A DNA stretch of 64,000 nucleotides, from NCBI GenBank assembly GCA_963739335.1, contig CAVUAC010000085.1, positions 3,540 through 67,539 of the forward strand, written 5' to 3'. Source of the stretch: UBA9647 sp963739335. Its GTDB lineage: Bacteria; Bacteroidota; Ignavibacteria; UBA10030. The position numbers were made by a program, and so were the translations under genes. How positions within the stretch are numbered: the first letter of the stretch is position 1; each line of letters opens with the position of its first letter. The notes below the pieces were generated by a model. That model was given only the letters and a program-made list of their open reading frames with translations. It did no database searches and was not told where the DNA came from. Shown one piece after another: positions 45,497 through 54,512 of this stretch.

Positions 45497-47911
45497 CTAG
45501 TCGGACAGCTGCAGGATGAGTGTCGTAGCGTCAGGCGATAGGCGGAGTTTGGACCCGTTCTCTATCTTTTCAAGCGCCATCACGTGTCGCGGTGACGCGG
45601 GGCTCACTTTGAGGACATTCCAAGGCAGGTGGAGGTCGATGTGAGACGGCGAAGATTCTGAAAAGTACTCTGGTGAAAATGTGATTTGACAACGATCTCT
45701 GGCCTCAAACTCCAATCGAAAACTGACAGCGCCAAAGTATGTTGGCGCATTCGAGATCTCAAGGCCGTTCCGTTTTGCGATCAGATTTGCGGCGCCGCAG
45801 GAAAGAAGTTCCAGCCCTCGCCCGCTCTCTCGCAGCAGACAATCCCGCAGAAACAGCACTACTTCTGCGGCGGCCCATCCGTGATGTCCGTCGCCCATCG
45901 AACCGCCTCCGGTCAATGGGTGGATCGCTTCAGGGTATGCGTAACTCTGGCTCGCCTGGCGAAATACCGATTCAGCAATTCTCCAGGCCCTCTCCCTGTC
46001 CTCCAGAATCAGGAGAGAGTGTGCGAGCTGAAGACTCAGGTAAGGATTGTATCCGGAATGGATAATCGGATGGAAGAATCCTCGGTCATCGACAAACGCC
46101 CTCACGATTGCTTTCACAGTGTTCTGTGGATGGTCGATCGATTTGTCAAACAGATTCAAGGGGTAAACACTACAGATAGAACCGATCGCGCTCTCGTCGA
46201 ATGCTCTCATCGGGCCGGATGGGATGAGCTTCCTACCCAACCTCAACTCCACACTCAGAAAGGAGTCGAGGAGGTCCTCCTCGAAGCCTCCAATTTCCCG
46301 ATCGAGTTTCCGAACATCCGCGTGTCTTCCCAGCTCTCGCGCAATGTTCAGCAGCGATTTGAGCCCCGCAAGCGACCAGAAGGAATCCCAGTAATATTGG
46401 TCGACAGTACCCAAATGTTCGGCGCTAAGACTTCTTGGCATCAGACCGCGATGCTCCGCAGAAGTATCTCTGGTCCGGCGTCTCATACGGCTGATCCAAG
46501 CAGCAGTTCGAAGCAAGAGCGGGTACCACTCCTTCAGCCATAGGACCGAACGAGTCATTTTGTAGTGTTGCTCAAGAGTCCAGAGCACCGCTCCATTGGA
46601 ATCCCACTCTCCTGCAGGAGCGCTGAAGAATCCATCCGAGGTGAGCCTTGATGGGAAGGAGTCGATGACCTCACGCGCCCTCTGAGGGAAGCCAAGTACA
46701 TCGAGGGCTCGGAGCATCGGCACTGCATCGCGGAACCAGAACCTGTGATAGAGATACGGTCCGGGAGAAATGAAGTCCCCATCGTTGAACTGCAGCAATG
46801 TCAGACGATTCGCATCGAAGAGTTCCTGTAGAGCCTCGCTTCCAAAGCGAAACTGTGCTCCCGAGGAAAGCTGCTTGCTCCATGACGCCTGCTGGACTTT
46901 TCTGCGCCTGTCAAACGAGACGCGCCAGGTGCCTTTGACCGGTGTCCGGCTCAATTGCCCACGGTCTTCCAGCGCGATGCTGTAAGAAACCGAGCGTTCC
47001 GCATTCGGAGCAAGCACGAGGTCAAATAATGCCGCGGCATGCGCCAATCCTCGTTCGCATCTGACAGCACCGTGAGACCCGCTGGAGGCAGGAGCCTGCG
47101 GGCCTTGATGGTTGGATCGGAGCACATTTGCCACCTCACCGAGCGCTGCACTCCCAAACAGGCACGCATCAGGTTCTTGGGCAAATACGACGCCGATGCT
47201 TTTGTCGACCCAAGCGATCCGGTGTGATTTGAAATCAATCGTTCGGATAGGTGCCATCCCCTCAGGGCCGAACGGTCGGATACACACGCATAGGCTGACG
47301 GTACGCTCTTCAGATCCGATGTTCAAGACATTAACTTTGCTGAAAACTACATCCCTCCCGCCCCGAATCGAATCGACAAAATTCTCGACCACCATCCGAA
47401 AATCACGCCAGAAGAACGTCGTCGTCAAATGAGGTGCTTGGGTGTCGAGCTTCTGTTGGGGTGCTTGAGAGAGAGATGGAAAGAGAATGTCATCCTCGCA
47501 AACCAACCAAACATCGACCGACCACTCCCGCGGCAGCGGAGTCAGAAGCCCGCGTGGGTCCACGATAGCTTCGTGAAACCCATTTGGGGAGCCCAGTGCG
47601 GTCCAAGAGCGGTTCGTGACGTTGATCAGGAGAGGGTTCTGCGAGCGAGCGACGAAACTCGGACTCGTAGGGTCCAGCTGGCAGTGAACCCAGAAGGGGT
47701 AGACCCAATTCCGATTCATCTGAAGCACGCTGAAATTCAGCAAGCCCCGAATAATGACAGGAGCACTCAGCTGGAATAACTCTGGCGGGAATCCCTTCCC
47801 GTCGACATCTCCCAGGTCGGCCGCAAGCTTGATCTGATGGAAGTACTCGTGTGGTATTTTGAGCTGCTTGAAGGCTCGCTCAAGAAGGAATGAATTGATT
47901 GAGGGCGACAA
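45497..47911 (-). CDS. Large six-hairpin glycosidase-like protein
   Basis: 804 residues without signal peptide. N-terminal half is beta-rich; the C-terminal half is an alpha/alpha toroid with YLYHRFWFRDAVPMLRALDVLGF, GEWDSNGAVLWTLEQHYKMT and VDQYYWDSFWSLAGL. These resemble GH15/GH63/debranching-type enzymes, in which such Trp/Asp/Glu segments line the active site. A cytoplasmic glucan or glycoside hydrolase is plausible; the substrate is not deducible. Start is TTG at 47911, as an in-frame TGA lies just upstream. It follows the third small Pho-linked gene after 161 bases and may share its transcript. Confidence 0.72.
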   Translation of the reverse strand: MSPSINSFLLERAFKQLKIPHEYFHQIKLAADLGDVDGKGFPPELFQLSAPVIIRGLLNFSVLQMNRNWVYPFWVHCQLDPTSPSFVARSQNPLLINVTNRSWTALGSPNGFHEAIVDPRGLLTPLPREWSVDVWLVCEDDILFPSLSQAPQQKLDTQAPHLTTTFFWRDFRMVVENFVDSIRGGRDVVFSKVNVLNIGSEERTVSLCVCIRPFGPEGMAPIRTIDFKSHRIAWVDKSIGVVFAQEPDACLFGSAALGEVANVLRSNHQGPQAPASSGSHGAVRCERGLAHAAALFDLVLAPNAERSVSYSIALEDRGQLSRTPVKGTWRVSFDRRRKVQQASWSKQLSSGAQFRFGSEALQELFDANRLTLLQFNDGDFISPGPYLYHRFWFRDAVPMLRALDVLGFPQRAREVIDSFPSRLTSDGFFSAPAGEWDSNGAVLWTLEQHYKMTRSVLWLKEWYPLLLRTAAWISRMRRRTRDTSAEHRGLMPRSLSAEHLGTVDQYYWDSFWSLAGLKSLLNIARELGRHADVRKLDREIGGFEEDLLDSFLSVELRLGRKLIPSGPMRAFDESAIGSICSVYPLNLFDKSIDHPQNTVKAIVRAFVDDRGFFHPIIHSGYNPYLSLQLAHSLLILEDRERAWRIAESVFRQASQSYAYPEAIHPLTGGGSMGDGHHGWAAAEVVLFLRDCLLRESGRGLELLSCGAANLIAKRNGLEISNAPTYFGAVSFRLEFEARDRCQITFSPEYFSESSPSHIDLHLPWNVLKVSPASPRHVMALEKIENGSKLRLSPDATTLILQLSD

Positions 47912-48072
47912 TTGCGAATTGATTACTCAGTATGATGGCGGCTGCAAAACGACGATTCATCCGCATGTGCACTGACAAAAGCTGTTCAGAACACACATCC
48001 ACGCGGAAGAAAGAACCATCCAAATACGATGACACCCGCTTGAGTCAATAGGACAATTGTTCAGCGAGAATC

Positions 48073-48219
48073 CTAGAATGGCGTGCTATGCACGATGATT
48101 CCGAACGCCAACGTTGCGATGATGACAATGGCCATTAATAATCCGAACGCCCGATCGTCAATCGGATTTCTACTTTCGTAATCATTTTCACCGCTGATGA
48201 ATTGACCAATCAGCCTCAT
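48073..48219 (-). CDS. Tiny single-pass membrane protein, Pho-linked family member C
   Basis: 48 residues, too short for most gene callers. Reads MRLIGQFISG, then ENDYESRN, then PIDDRAF, one membrane helix (LLMAIVIIATLAFGIIV) and the end HSTPF. The PIDDRAFGLLMAIVIIATLAFG part aligns closely with member A (PISDSEFKVLMALVAIATFAFG). GGGAGGTAAGC lies just before the ATG. Its promoter is four-repeat site 3, ~87 bases of leader upstream. The conservation of the helix and the promoter together is the main evidence that it is a gene. Confidence 0.75.
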   Translation of the reverse strand: MRLIGQFISGENDYESRNPIDDRAFGLLMAIVIIATLAFGIIVHSTPF

Positions 48220-48312
48220 CGCTTACCTCCCAAGTCTCTTGCTTTGTGGAACTTTCGAAGAATCATCTGATTACTCGGGAATTCCGCGACCTTCCTTTGT
48301 TCGTTTACGACA

Positions 48313-48369
48313 CAAAGGTAGCATTCACCCATTAGGATAGTGTTAGGTCAGTACTAACAAATCGTTAAG
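48313..48369 (-). promoter_or_regulatory. Pho-box promoter 3 (small protein C)
   Basis: Minus strand: CTTAAC, GTTAGT, CCTAAC, CCTAAT at 11-base steps from 48369, then 5 bases, then TACCTTTG (48320-48313), a perfect TAnnTTTG. There is no TTG at the usual -33 distance, as expected for an activator-dependent promoter. The remaining 199 bases up to the phoR stop hold nothing else recognisable. Confidence 0.78.
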
Positions 48370-48568
48370 CGCTATTTCCCCGAAAACAAGCAAAAGGCTT
48401 CGAAGGCAACATCGGAGTGGCGGTTCTTCAGGATGGAGTAGATTGTTGAGGAGAACTAGGAAAAGGAGAAGAAATGCTGATAACTCCCCTCATGCGCAGG
48501 GTCGCGGAGATCTATGACAACAAGACGAAGAGCAATGCGGGATGTTGAAACGTCGGAAAGAGCTGGCT

Positions 48569-50018
48569 CTACTTCTTCAAATCGAACGAAAATGTCGTCC
48601 CTTTGCCAATTTCGCTCGCTACTGAAATCCTGCTGTTGTGGGCTTCAATGATGTGTTTTACGATCGCGAAGTCCGAGGCCGGTACCACCGACTTCGCGTG
48701 ATTGCGTTTTGTCCACGCGATAAAAACGCTCGAAAATCCGCGGCAGATGTTCAGCCTCAATCCCAACCCCCCCGTCCGACACTGAGATCGTAACGGAATG
48801 GTCACCTTCAACCAGGCGCGTGACTGTCGCCGAACCTTCCGGACTGTATTTGATTGCATTGTCAACAATGTTTCCAATCGCCTGTCGCAGCCTCTCCTTG
48901 TCCCCCAGGACTAGAATCTCACGGTCTGGGGCATCGAGCACGAGCGTTTGTTTCTTTTTCGCCGCGACGTCGGCAAAGTCAGTTGTGAGTTGCCTCAGCA
49001 GCGAGCCGGCGTCAAAGTACCGAACGCTCATTTTCATTTCGCCGGATTCGATGCGCGAAATCTCGATGAGATCGCTCAGCAGACTGTCGAGTCGGTTCGC
49101 GTGATGATAGGCTCTCTCGATGAACGATTTGTTCACTGTAGGATCATCGATTGCACCTTCGAGAAGCGTCTCAAGAAATCCTTTGAGGGAAAAGATCGGA
49201 GTTCGGAGTTCGTGAGAGACGTTTCCCAGAAACTCGCTGCGGACACGCTCCAGTTTCTTGAGCTGCTCGATATCCGTCTTGAGCTTGTCAGTCATTTCAT
49301 TGATAAGTTCCGCGAGTCGTCCAATTTCGTCGCGTGAGCGCACAGGAAGTTTCTGATCGAGATTCCCGCCCTTGATCTCCTTTACCATTTCCCCGATCTC
49401 GACCAGTGGACCGGCCATTCGCTTCCCGACAATCCGGCTGGCAATGATGACGAGCACGAGGACGACAAGGCCAGCGATGACTATCTTGAACCGAATCTCG
49501 TACATGACGTGATTGACATCCCGCAACTCGACCGACACTCGTATGAACTGAAGATGTGGGAACGCGTTCGAAGAAATTCCGGCCATGTCTACCTTGCGGA
49601 CCACATAAACAAGATCATGCTGAATCGATTTGCTCGTGCGGACATCCGAACCCGTGCCTCGTTGTTGCGCCTCTATGACTTCAGGTCGATACAAATGGTT
49701 CTCGAGGGTGTGCAGGAGAGAATCGGGAACAAAAGAATCATAGAGAACGGCGCCTGAGGTATCGATCAAAGTAATGCGCATTTGGACTATCGATGAGATT
49801 GCTGCCAGATCCCTTTCCTCGTTTTCCCTCGAGTCTTCTCTCATTGCTCCCTGTTGAATCAGTGCAGTGAGAACGCTTGTCTCATTGCGGAGGCTGCTCA
49901 GAAAACGATCGAAGTAGTATCGCTCAATCTGATAGCTCAACACTATACCGAGAAGGGTAATAACCGCGACAGATATGAGTATGTACGTAAGCGTGATCGG
50001 CGTTCGGACGCTGCGCAT
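48569..50018 (-). CDS. phoR: Phosphate regulon sensor kinase PhoR-like, one frameshift
   Basis: Two membrane helices (~10-28 and ~177-195) flank a periplasmic sensor loop, then come HAMP, the H-box SHELRTPIFSLKGF (His269) and the ATPase domain with N-box NIVDNAIKYSPEG and G-boxes. The frame breaks near 48672: after GGTGLGL one extra C changes AIVKHI to RDRKTH; the true end reads AIVKHIIEAHNSRI...FSFDLKK to 48569. Repaired length ~482 residues. Overlaps phoB by the ATGA pattern. Closeness to the pst island and Pho boxes supports the PhoR name; sequence alone only says PhoR/ResE-type. Confidence 0.85.
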
Positions 50019-50707
50019 CAGAGTTCCTTCCTGAAGCGATATCCTACTCCTTTGACCGTCTCGATATGTCGCGCGTGCTCACCTAACTTCTCGCGAATCT
50101 TTCGGACATGCACATCAATCGTTCGGTCGACCACATAGACATCGTGACCCCAGACCTCATTCAAGAGAGTCTCACGCGTGACGACCCGTTCAGGATGCCG
50201 GGCAAGGAATAAGAGAACCTCGAATTCCTTTTTCGGCAGATGGATGTCTCGATTCCGGATCCTCACCACATAGTTGTTCGTTTGGATCTCGAGATCGCCG
50301 ATCTTCAGCACGTCCGATTCGACGGCTTCCTTTCCTTCTCCACGAGCTTTCAACCCATGCTTCACGCGTGCAAGGAACGTGCGAACTTTCACTGGCTTCA
50401 CAATATAGTCGTCGGCTCCCAGCTCAAGACCGACGACTTCATCAATTTCACTATCGCGAGCCGTAAGAAAAATGATGGGGATCTTGGACGTTGAAGGGTC
50501 TTTGCGAATGGCCTTGCAGACCTCCCATCCATCCAGCTCCGGCATCAAGATATCGAGAACGACGAGCGACGGATGATGCCTGACAAGTCTGAGCGCTTCC
50601 TTACCATTCAGTGCAGTGATGACGCGATACCCCTCTTTCTCGAGATTGTATTTCAGCAGCTCGAGAATGTCTTTTTCATCGTCAACGACGAGAATTGTTG
50701 GATGCAT
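50018..50707 (-). CDS. phoB: Phosphate regulon response regulator PhoB-like
   Basis: 229 residues from ATG 50707. Receiver domain (VVDDEKDI, phospho-acceptor Asp52 in LDILMPELDG, Lys in DDYIVKPVK), then an OmpR/PhoB winged helix (KEFEVLLFLARHPERVVTRETLL...VDRTIDVHVRKIREKLG...VKGVGYRF). Probable binder of the three 11-bp direct-repeat sites. The longer frame to 50815 runs through the tmRNA 3' end and is not real. The start lies only 31 bases from the tmRNA hairpin, so its promoter may lie inside or before ssrA. Confidence 0.9.
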   Translation of the reverse strand: MHPTILVVDDEKDILELLKYNLEKEGYRVITALNGKEALRLVRHHPSLVVLDILMPELDGWEVCKAIRKDPSTSKIPIIFLTARDSEIDEVVGLELGADDYIVKPVKVRTFLARVKHGLKARGEGKEAVESDVLKIGDLEIQTNNYVVRIRNRDIHLPKKEFEVLLFLARHPERVVTRETLLNEVWGHDVYVVDRTIDVHVRKIREKLGEHARHIETVKGVGYRFRKEL

Positions 50708-50737
50708 AACCCTGCTCAATGATGAGATGATATACGA

Positions 50738-50765
50738 AGGCCTCCGTTCCCTGAAACGAAGGCCT
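50738..50765 (-). terminator. Hairpin after ssrA
   Basis: Minus strand AGGCCTTCGTT pairs with AACGGAGGCCT (one G-T pair) across a 6-base loop. No real T run follows, so termination may be partial, allowing read-through into phoB. Confidence 0.55.
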
Positions 50766-50769
50766 GTTG

Positions 50770-51144
50770 TGGAGGTGCGGGGAGTCGAACCCCGGTCCGA
50801 AGAGAAGACTCTCAAAACTTCTACGTACCTAGCCTACCTTTTGAGGTTCGCATGTGGGAACTCCGGTAGACAGGATTGACCACATACTATCCACAGTAGA
50901 TCCCGCTTTTGGCAGAATTTCAAACGATCCCCTGCGGAGCAGAACCGTCCTATCCCATCTTAGTCGACGTTCTCTATGCACCCAATGGGCAAAGAACAAA
51001 GAGAACGGGTTGCTTAAGCTAGTTAAGCAGCCAGTGCGTAGTTGTTGTTAGCACTTGATAGTTTACCGCTTCTTTAACGTGGACGCGGAGACCACGATAC
51101 GCAGTTCTGAGCTTCCTCATCCCCGTCGAATCCAGGTCACCCCC
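50770..51144 (-). ncRNA. ssrA: Transfer-messenger RNA (tmRNA)
   Basis: Rescues stalled ribosomes with SmpB. The 5' end GGGGGTGACCTGGATTCGAC (from 51144) and 3' T-arm GGTTCGACTCCCC are diagnostic; GGGGGTG pairs with CACCTCC to form the acceptor stem. The encoded 3' end is ...CACCTCCA followed by CAA, so CCA is not encoded and must be added. The tag frame (51052-51023) reads ANNNYALAA then TAA, ending in the ALAA degradation signal. Length 375 bases, normal for one-piece tmRNA. Confidence 0.97.
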
Positions 51145-51373
51145 AAAGGACAATGGTGTACCAGGTACTGACTGGAGGAAATTGTAGCTCATTATTAATG
51201 TACGCACTTGATTGGACATACTCAACAGTTGGATCGTCAGCGTTGTCTTCACAGTAAACGACAAGGAAATGCGGCAGGTTCCCATCGTGCAAAACAAAGG
51301 AACCAAGCTGAAGGAATACGAGGTTTGGAGAGATGAGGCCGAGTGCACCCAGTGAAATGGAGGAATTGCTCAC
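51137..51373 (-). CDS. Possible small ORF ending inside the tmRNA 5' end
   Basis: 78 codons from GTG 51373. The frame stays open upstream to about the RND stop (WAGSSDVSNSS). The protein has mixed strand-like segments (FVLHDGNLPHFLVVY, WYTIVLWG) and no motif I know. Its TGA lies at 51137, within the mature tmRNA. It could be the 3' remnant of a larger gene or chance. The 300-base stretch between tmRNA and the RND gene holds nothing else. Confidence 0.25.
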   Translation of the reverse strand: MSNSSISLGALGLISPNLVFLQLGSFVLHDGNLPHFLVVYCEDNADDPTVEYVQSSAYINNELQFPPVSTWYTIVLWG

Positions 51374-51452
51374 ATCGCTCGACCCGGCCCATTGCCGCGT
51401 CCGCGACTGACGATTGCGCGGAATGCGGGACGCTGCTCGCGTTATATTTGTA

Positions 51453-54400
51453 TTATCTTTTCATCAACCGATAAACCATCGGCAGCCCAAAGAATAGCAG
51501 CAGGCTGGATACAGAAAAGCCTCCGATGACGGCAATGGCTAGCGATTGTTGCATCTGCGATCCAGAGCCAATGCCCAAAGCCAGCGGCAACAATGCGAAC
51601 ACTGCAGCTAACGTTGTCATCAGAATTGGCCTCGCACGCACCTGCCCCGCCCTGATGATGGCATCATCCAGCGACAGGCCGTCGGCCTGGAACGATTTGA
51701 CTGAGTGCAAAACGAATATGGCGTTCTCAGCAACAATGCCAATGATCATGATGATGCCAACGAAACTCGAGATATTGAATGTCACACGAGAAAGCCAGAG
51801 AGCACCAAACACACCCAACAGGGACAGCACGTTGATGACGAAGATTGAGAATGGAACAGTGAACTCCCCGAACTCAAACAGGAGCACAATGAACACCAAC
51901 ATAAACGCAGCAAGAGCCACCAGGAGCAGCCCGAAGAACGACTCCTGTTGCGTCTGATAGATGCCTCCGTAATCAAGAGTGACTCCGCGGGGCAGCACGA
52001 GGTTCGCTGCCAGCATTTTCTTGATGTCGTTGACTGTGCTTCCCATGTCACGCCCTGAAATACGGGCAGTCACCGCAATGAGCTCTCGCAATCCCTCTCT
52101 CCGTATTTCCGTTTGTCCAACAGTTTTCTTGAAGGTCGCGATGCTCCGGAGAGGAACCGGCACGTTGTTTGCATTGATCAGCCGGAGACCTTCAATCCTG
52201 TCCACATCATTTCGATAGACGTCGGGATATCGGACACGAATGCCAATAAGCTTCTGCCCTTTTTGAATATTGCTTTCAGTCTTGCCGCGAATGATTGTCT
52301 CCAGTTGATCATGGACATCGCTTGGATTGAAACCCGCCTGCCAGGTTTTCGCCGGATCTATGGTTACGACGAATGAGGGTCCGGATACGACAATTCCGCT
52401 GAAAACATCGACAACGCCGGGAATCGTTTCGATGAGCGACTTCACTTCTTTGGCCTTGGCTTGCAGGAGCGTTGGTTCCTCACCGAAGAGTTTGATTTCA
52501 ATCGGCCGAGGATTGTTGATCAGATCACCGATGACGTCCATCATCATCTGGCCAAACTCAATCTCTATCGCTGGTTCCGACGCTTCGACCTTGGATCTGA
52601 CTTCTGAAATGACCTCTTCAATCCCCCGCGATCGGTTTTTCTTGAGTTTCACGAGGAAATCTCCGGTGTTTGGCTCCGTCATGAAAAAGCCCAGTTCCAG
52701 GCCGGTGCGACGGGAATACGTGTCCACTTCCGGAATCTCCTGGATGATCTTCTCGATCTTCATCAATACTCGATTGGTTTCGCTCAGCGATGTGCCCCCT
52801 GGGGTCTTGTAGTCGAGAACGAACGTCCCTTCATCCATTTCGGGCATGAATCCACTGCCGATCTGCCCATAAAGATGGTAGGTCACGAGCATCACAGCCA
52901 GGGCGGCGGGTATCACAGCCAGTCGGTACCGCAAGAGTGCAGCACACGTCCGGCCGTACCATTGGGCGATTCGAGACTCCTCATGCTCTTTCGCGACTTC
53001 CCGCTCGAAATCCCGCTGCTTGAGCATCAAGGCGGTCAGCAATGGCGCCAGCGTTATAGAGAAAAGGAACGAGATGAGCATGGCAAAGACCATCGTTATC
53101 GACAGCGATGCAAAGAACGCACCAGTGACCCCTCCAAGAAACGCCAGCGGTATTTGAATCACAATGGTACTGGCTGACGAGCCGATGATGGCCGGCATCA
53201 TATGTCGCAACGATCCCGCACTGGCATCGGCAAGAGCCTCTTCGTGGGAAGAGTCTCTTCTCTTCCGTCGTGCGTACTGCGTAAAGATGTTTTCGATGAC
53301 GACGATAGAATCGTCAATAATCAACCCGACTGCCGCCGCAATTCCGCCGAGCGTCATGATGTTGATCGAGAGCCCCACTGCGTTGATGCAGACGATCGTG
53401 GATGCGATCGTGACCGGCACAGCAAAGAGGATCACAACCATTACCCGCCAACTTCTCAGAAAGATGAGCATCACGCTCATGGCAAGCAGGACGCCAATGA
53501 TGATGCTGTCGCGCGTTCCCGCAATCGAGCTGTTGATGAAATCTCCCTGGTCGTACCAATTCTCGAACCTCACATCCGATGGTAGCGCCAGCTTCTTGAC
53601 TTCCTCTGTAACATCCCTGCTAATCTGAACGGTACTTCCTGTAGGTTGTTTGATAATTGTGATCAACACGGCATCCTTGCCATCGGCCGTCGTGCGGATG
53701 TACCTGTCTGCAACCGAGGGCTTGACTGTCGCAACATCCAACACACGGATCGGGACACCATTCTGAAGGGCAACGACAACCGACTCAAGTTCGCTGATTG
53801 AACGGACCAGCCCGGACGTCACCGACAGATACAGCTGGTAGTTGTCTTCGACCAGGCCGGAGGATTTGATGACATTCGTCTTGTTGATGGCTTCCACCAC
53901 CTGCTCCGGGTTTAAGTGATATGCCGCAAGCTTCTCCGGCGACAACAGCACCAGGAATTCCCTCATATCACCGCCGGCGATTTCAACCTTCGCCACTCCT
54001 TTGACTCGCAGAAGCGCCGGCCGGATTTGATAGAGTGCGATATCACGGAGCTCAACAAGGCTCTGTTTATCCGACGTGAGACTGTAGCCTTGAATGGGGA
54101 ATACCGCGACGAACATTTGCTCGGCCTGGATGGATGCTTCGGCCGGAAGCTGGTTACGAATGTTCGCTATTCTTCCTTGAAGCATCTGAAGCGTCTGCTG
54201 CACGTTGCTCCCCCAATCGAGGCCGATGGAGATTTCTGTTGCGCCGCGGGCGGTGATCGATCGAACCATCCGCACACCTGGAATTGAGCTCGCCACTTCC
54301 TCCAGGGGTTTTGTGACTTCGATCATCATGCGCTCGACAGGCTGTTCGCCGTTGTCTGCAAGAATAACGATGCGAGGAAATGTCACATCCGGGAAGAGCG

Positions 54401-54503
54401 AGACCGGCATGACCCACGTCAGTGCCGCACCCGAGAGGGCGAACATAACGACTGTGAACAGTATTGCTTTCGCGTGACGACGTACGTAGTTGAACAGGGC
54501 CAT
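51453..54503 (-). CDS. RND-family efflux pump inner-membrane subunit
   Basis: 1016 residues, AcrB/MdtB/CusA superfamily: helix 1 at ~12-30, periplasmic porter domains, and the proton-relay Asp pair in GLIIDDSIVVIENI (Asp397/398). A second copy of the fold follows, ending in a helix and short tail. I see no CusA-type methionine series, so drugs, metals or other substrates are all possible. Ten bases separate the adaptor gene. Last gene of the minus-strand PepSY-TolC-adaptor-pump operon. Confidence 0.93.
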   Translation of the reverse strand: MALFNYVRRHAKAILFTVVMFALSGAALTWVMPVSLFPDVTFPRIVILADNGEQPVERMMIEVTKPLEEVASSIPGVRMVRSITARGATEISIGLDWGSNVQQTLQMLQGRIANIRNQLPAEASIQAEQMFVAVFPIQGYSLTSDKQSLVELRDIALYQIRPALLRVKGVAKVEIAGGDMREFLVLLSPEKLAAYHLNPEQVVEAINKTNVIKSSGLVEDNYQLYLSVTSGLVRSISELESVVVALQNGVPIRVLDVATVKPSVADRYIRTTADGKDAVLITIIKQPTGSTVQISRDVTEEVKKLALPSDVRFENWYDQGDFINSSIAGTRDSIIIGVLLAMSVMLIFLRSWRVMVVILFAVPVTIASTIVCINAVGLSINIMTLGGIAAAVGLIIDDSIVVIENIFTQYARRKRRDSSHEEALADASAGSLRHMMPAIIGSSASTIVIQIPLAFLGGVTGAFFASLSITMVFAMLISFLFSITLAPLLTALMLKQRDFEREVAKEHEESRIAQWYGRTCAALLRYRLAVIPAALAVMLVTYHLYGQIGSGFMPEMDEGTFVLDYKTPGGTSLSETNRVLMKIEKIIQEIPEVDTYSRRTGLELGFFMTEPNTGDFLVKLKKNRSRGIEEVISEVRSKVEASEPAIEIEFGQMMMDVIGDLINNPRPIEIKLFGEEPTLLQAKAKEVKSLIETIPGVVDVFSGIVVSGPSFVVTIDPAKTWQAGFNPSDVHDQLETIIRGKTESNIQKGQKLIGIRVRYPDVYRNDVDRIEGLRLINANNVPVPLRSIATFKKTVGQTEIRREGLRELIAVTARISGRDMGSTVNDIKKMLAANLVLPRGVTLDYGGIYQTQQESFFGLLLVALAAFMLVFIVLLFEFGEFTVPFSIFVINVLSLLGVFGALWLSRVTFNISSFVGIIMIIGIVAENAIFVLHSVKSFQADGLSLDDAIIRAGQVRARPILMTTLAAVFALLPLALGIGSGSQMQQSLAIAVIGGFSVSSLLLFFGLPMVYRLMKR

Positions 54504-54512
54504 GGCGGTGTC

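Noticed and set aside
50708..50815. N-terminal extension of PhoB to 50815
   Set aside because: It would translate the tmRNA T-arm; the receiver domain starts properly at ATG 50707.
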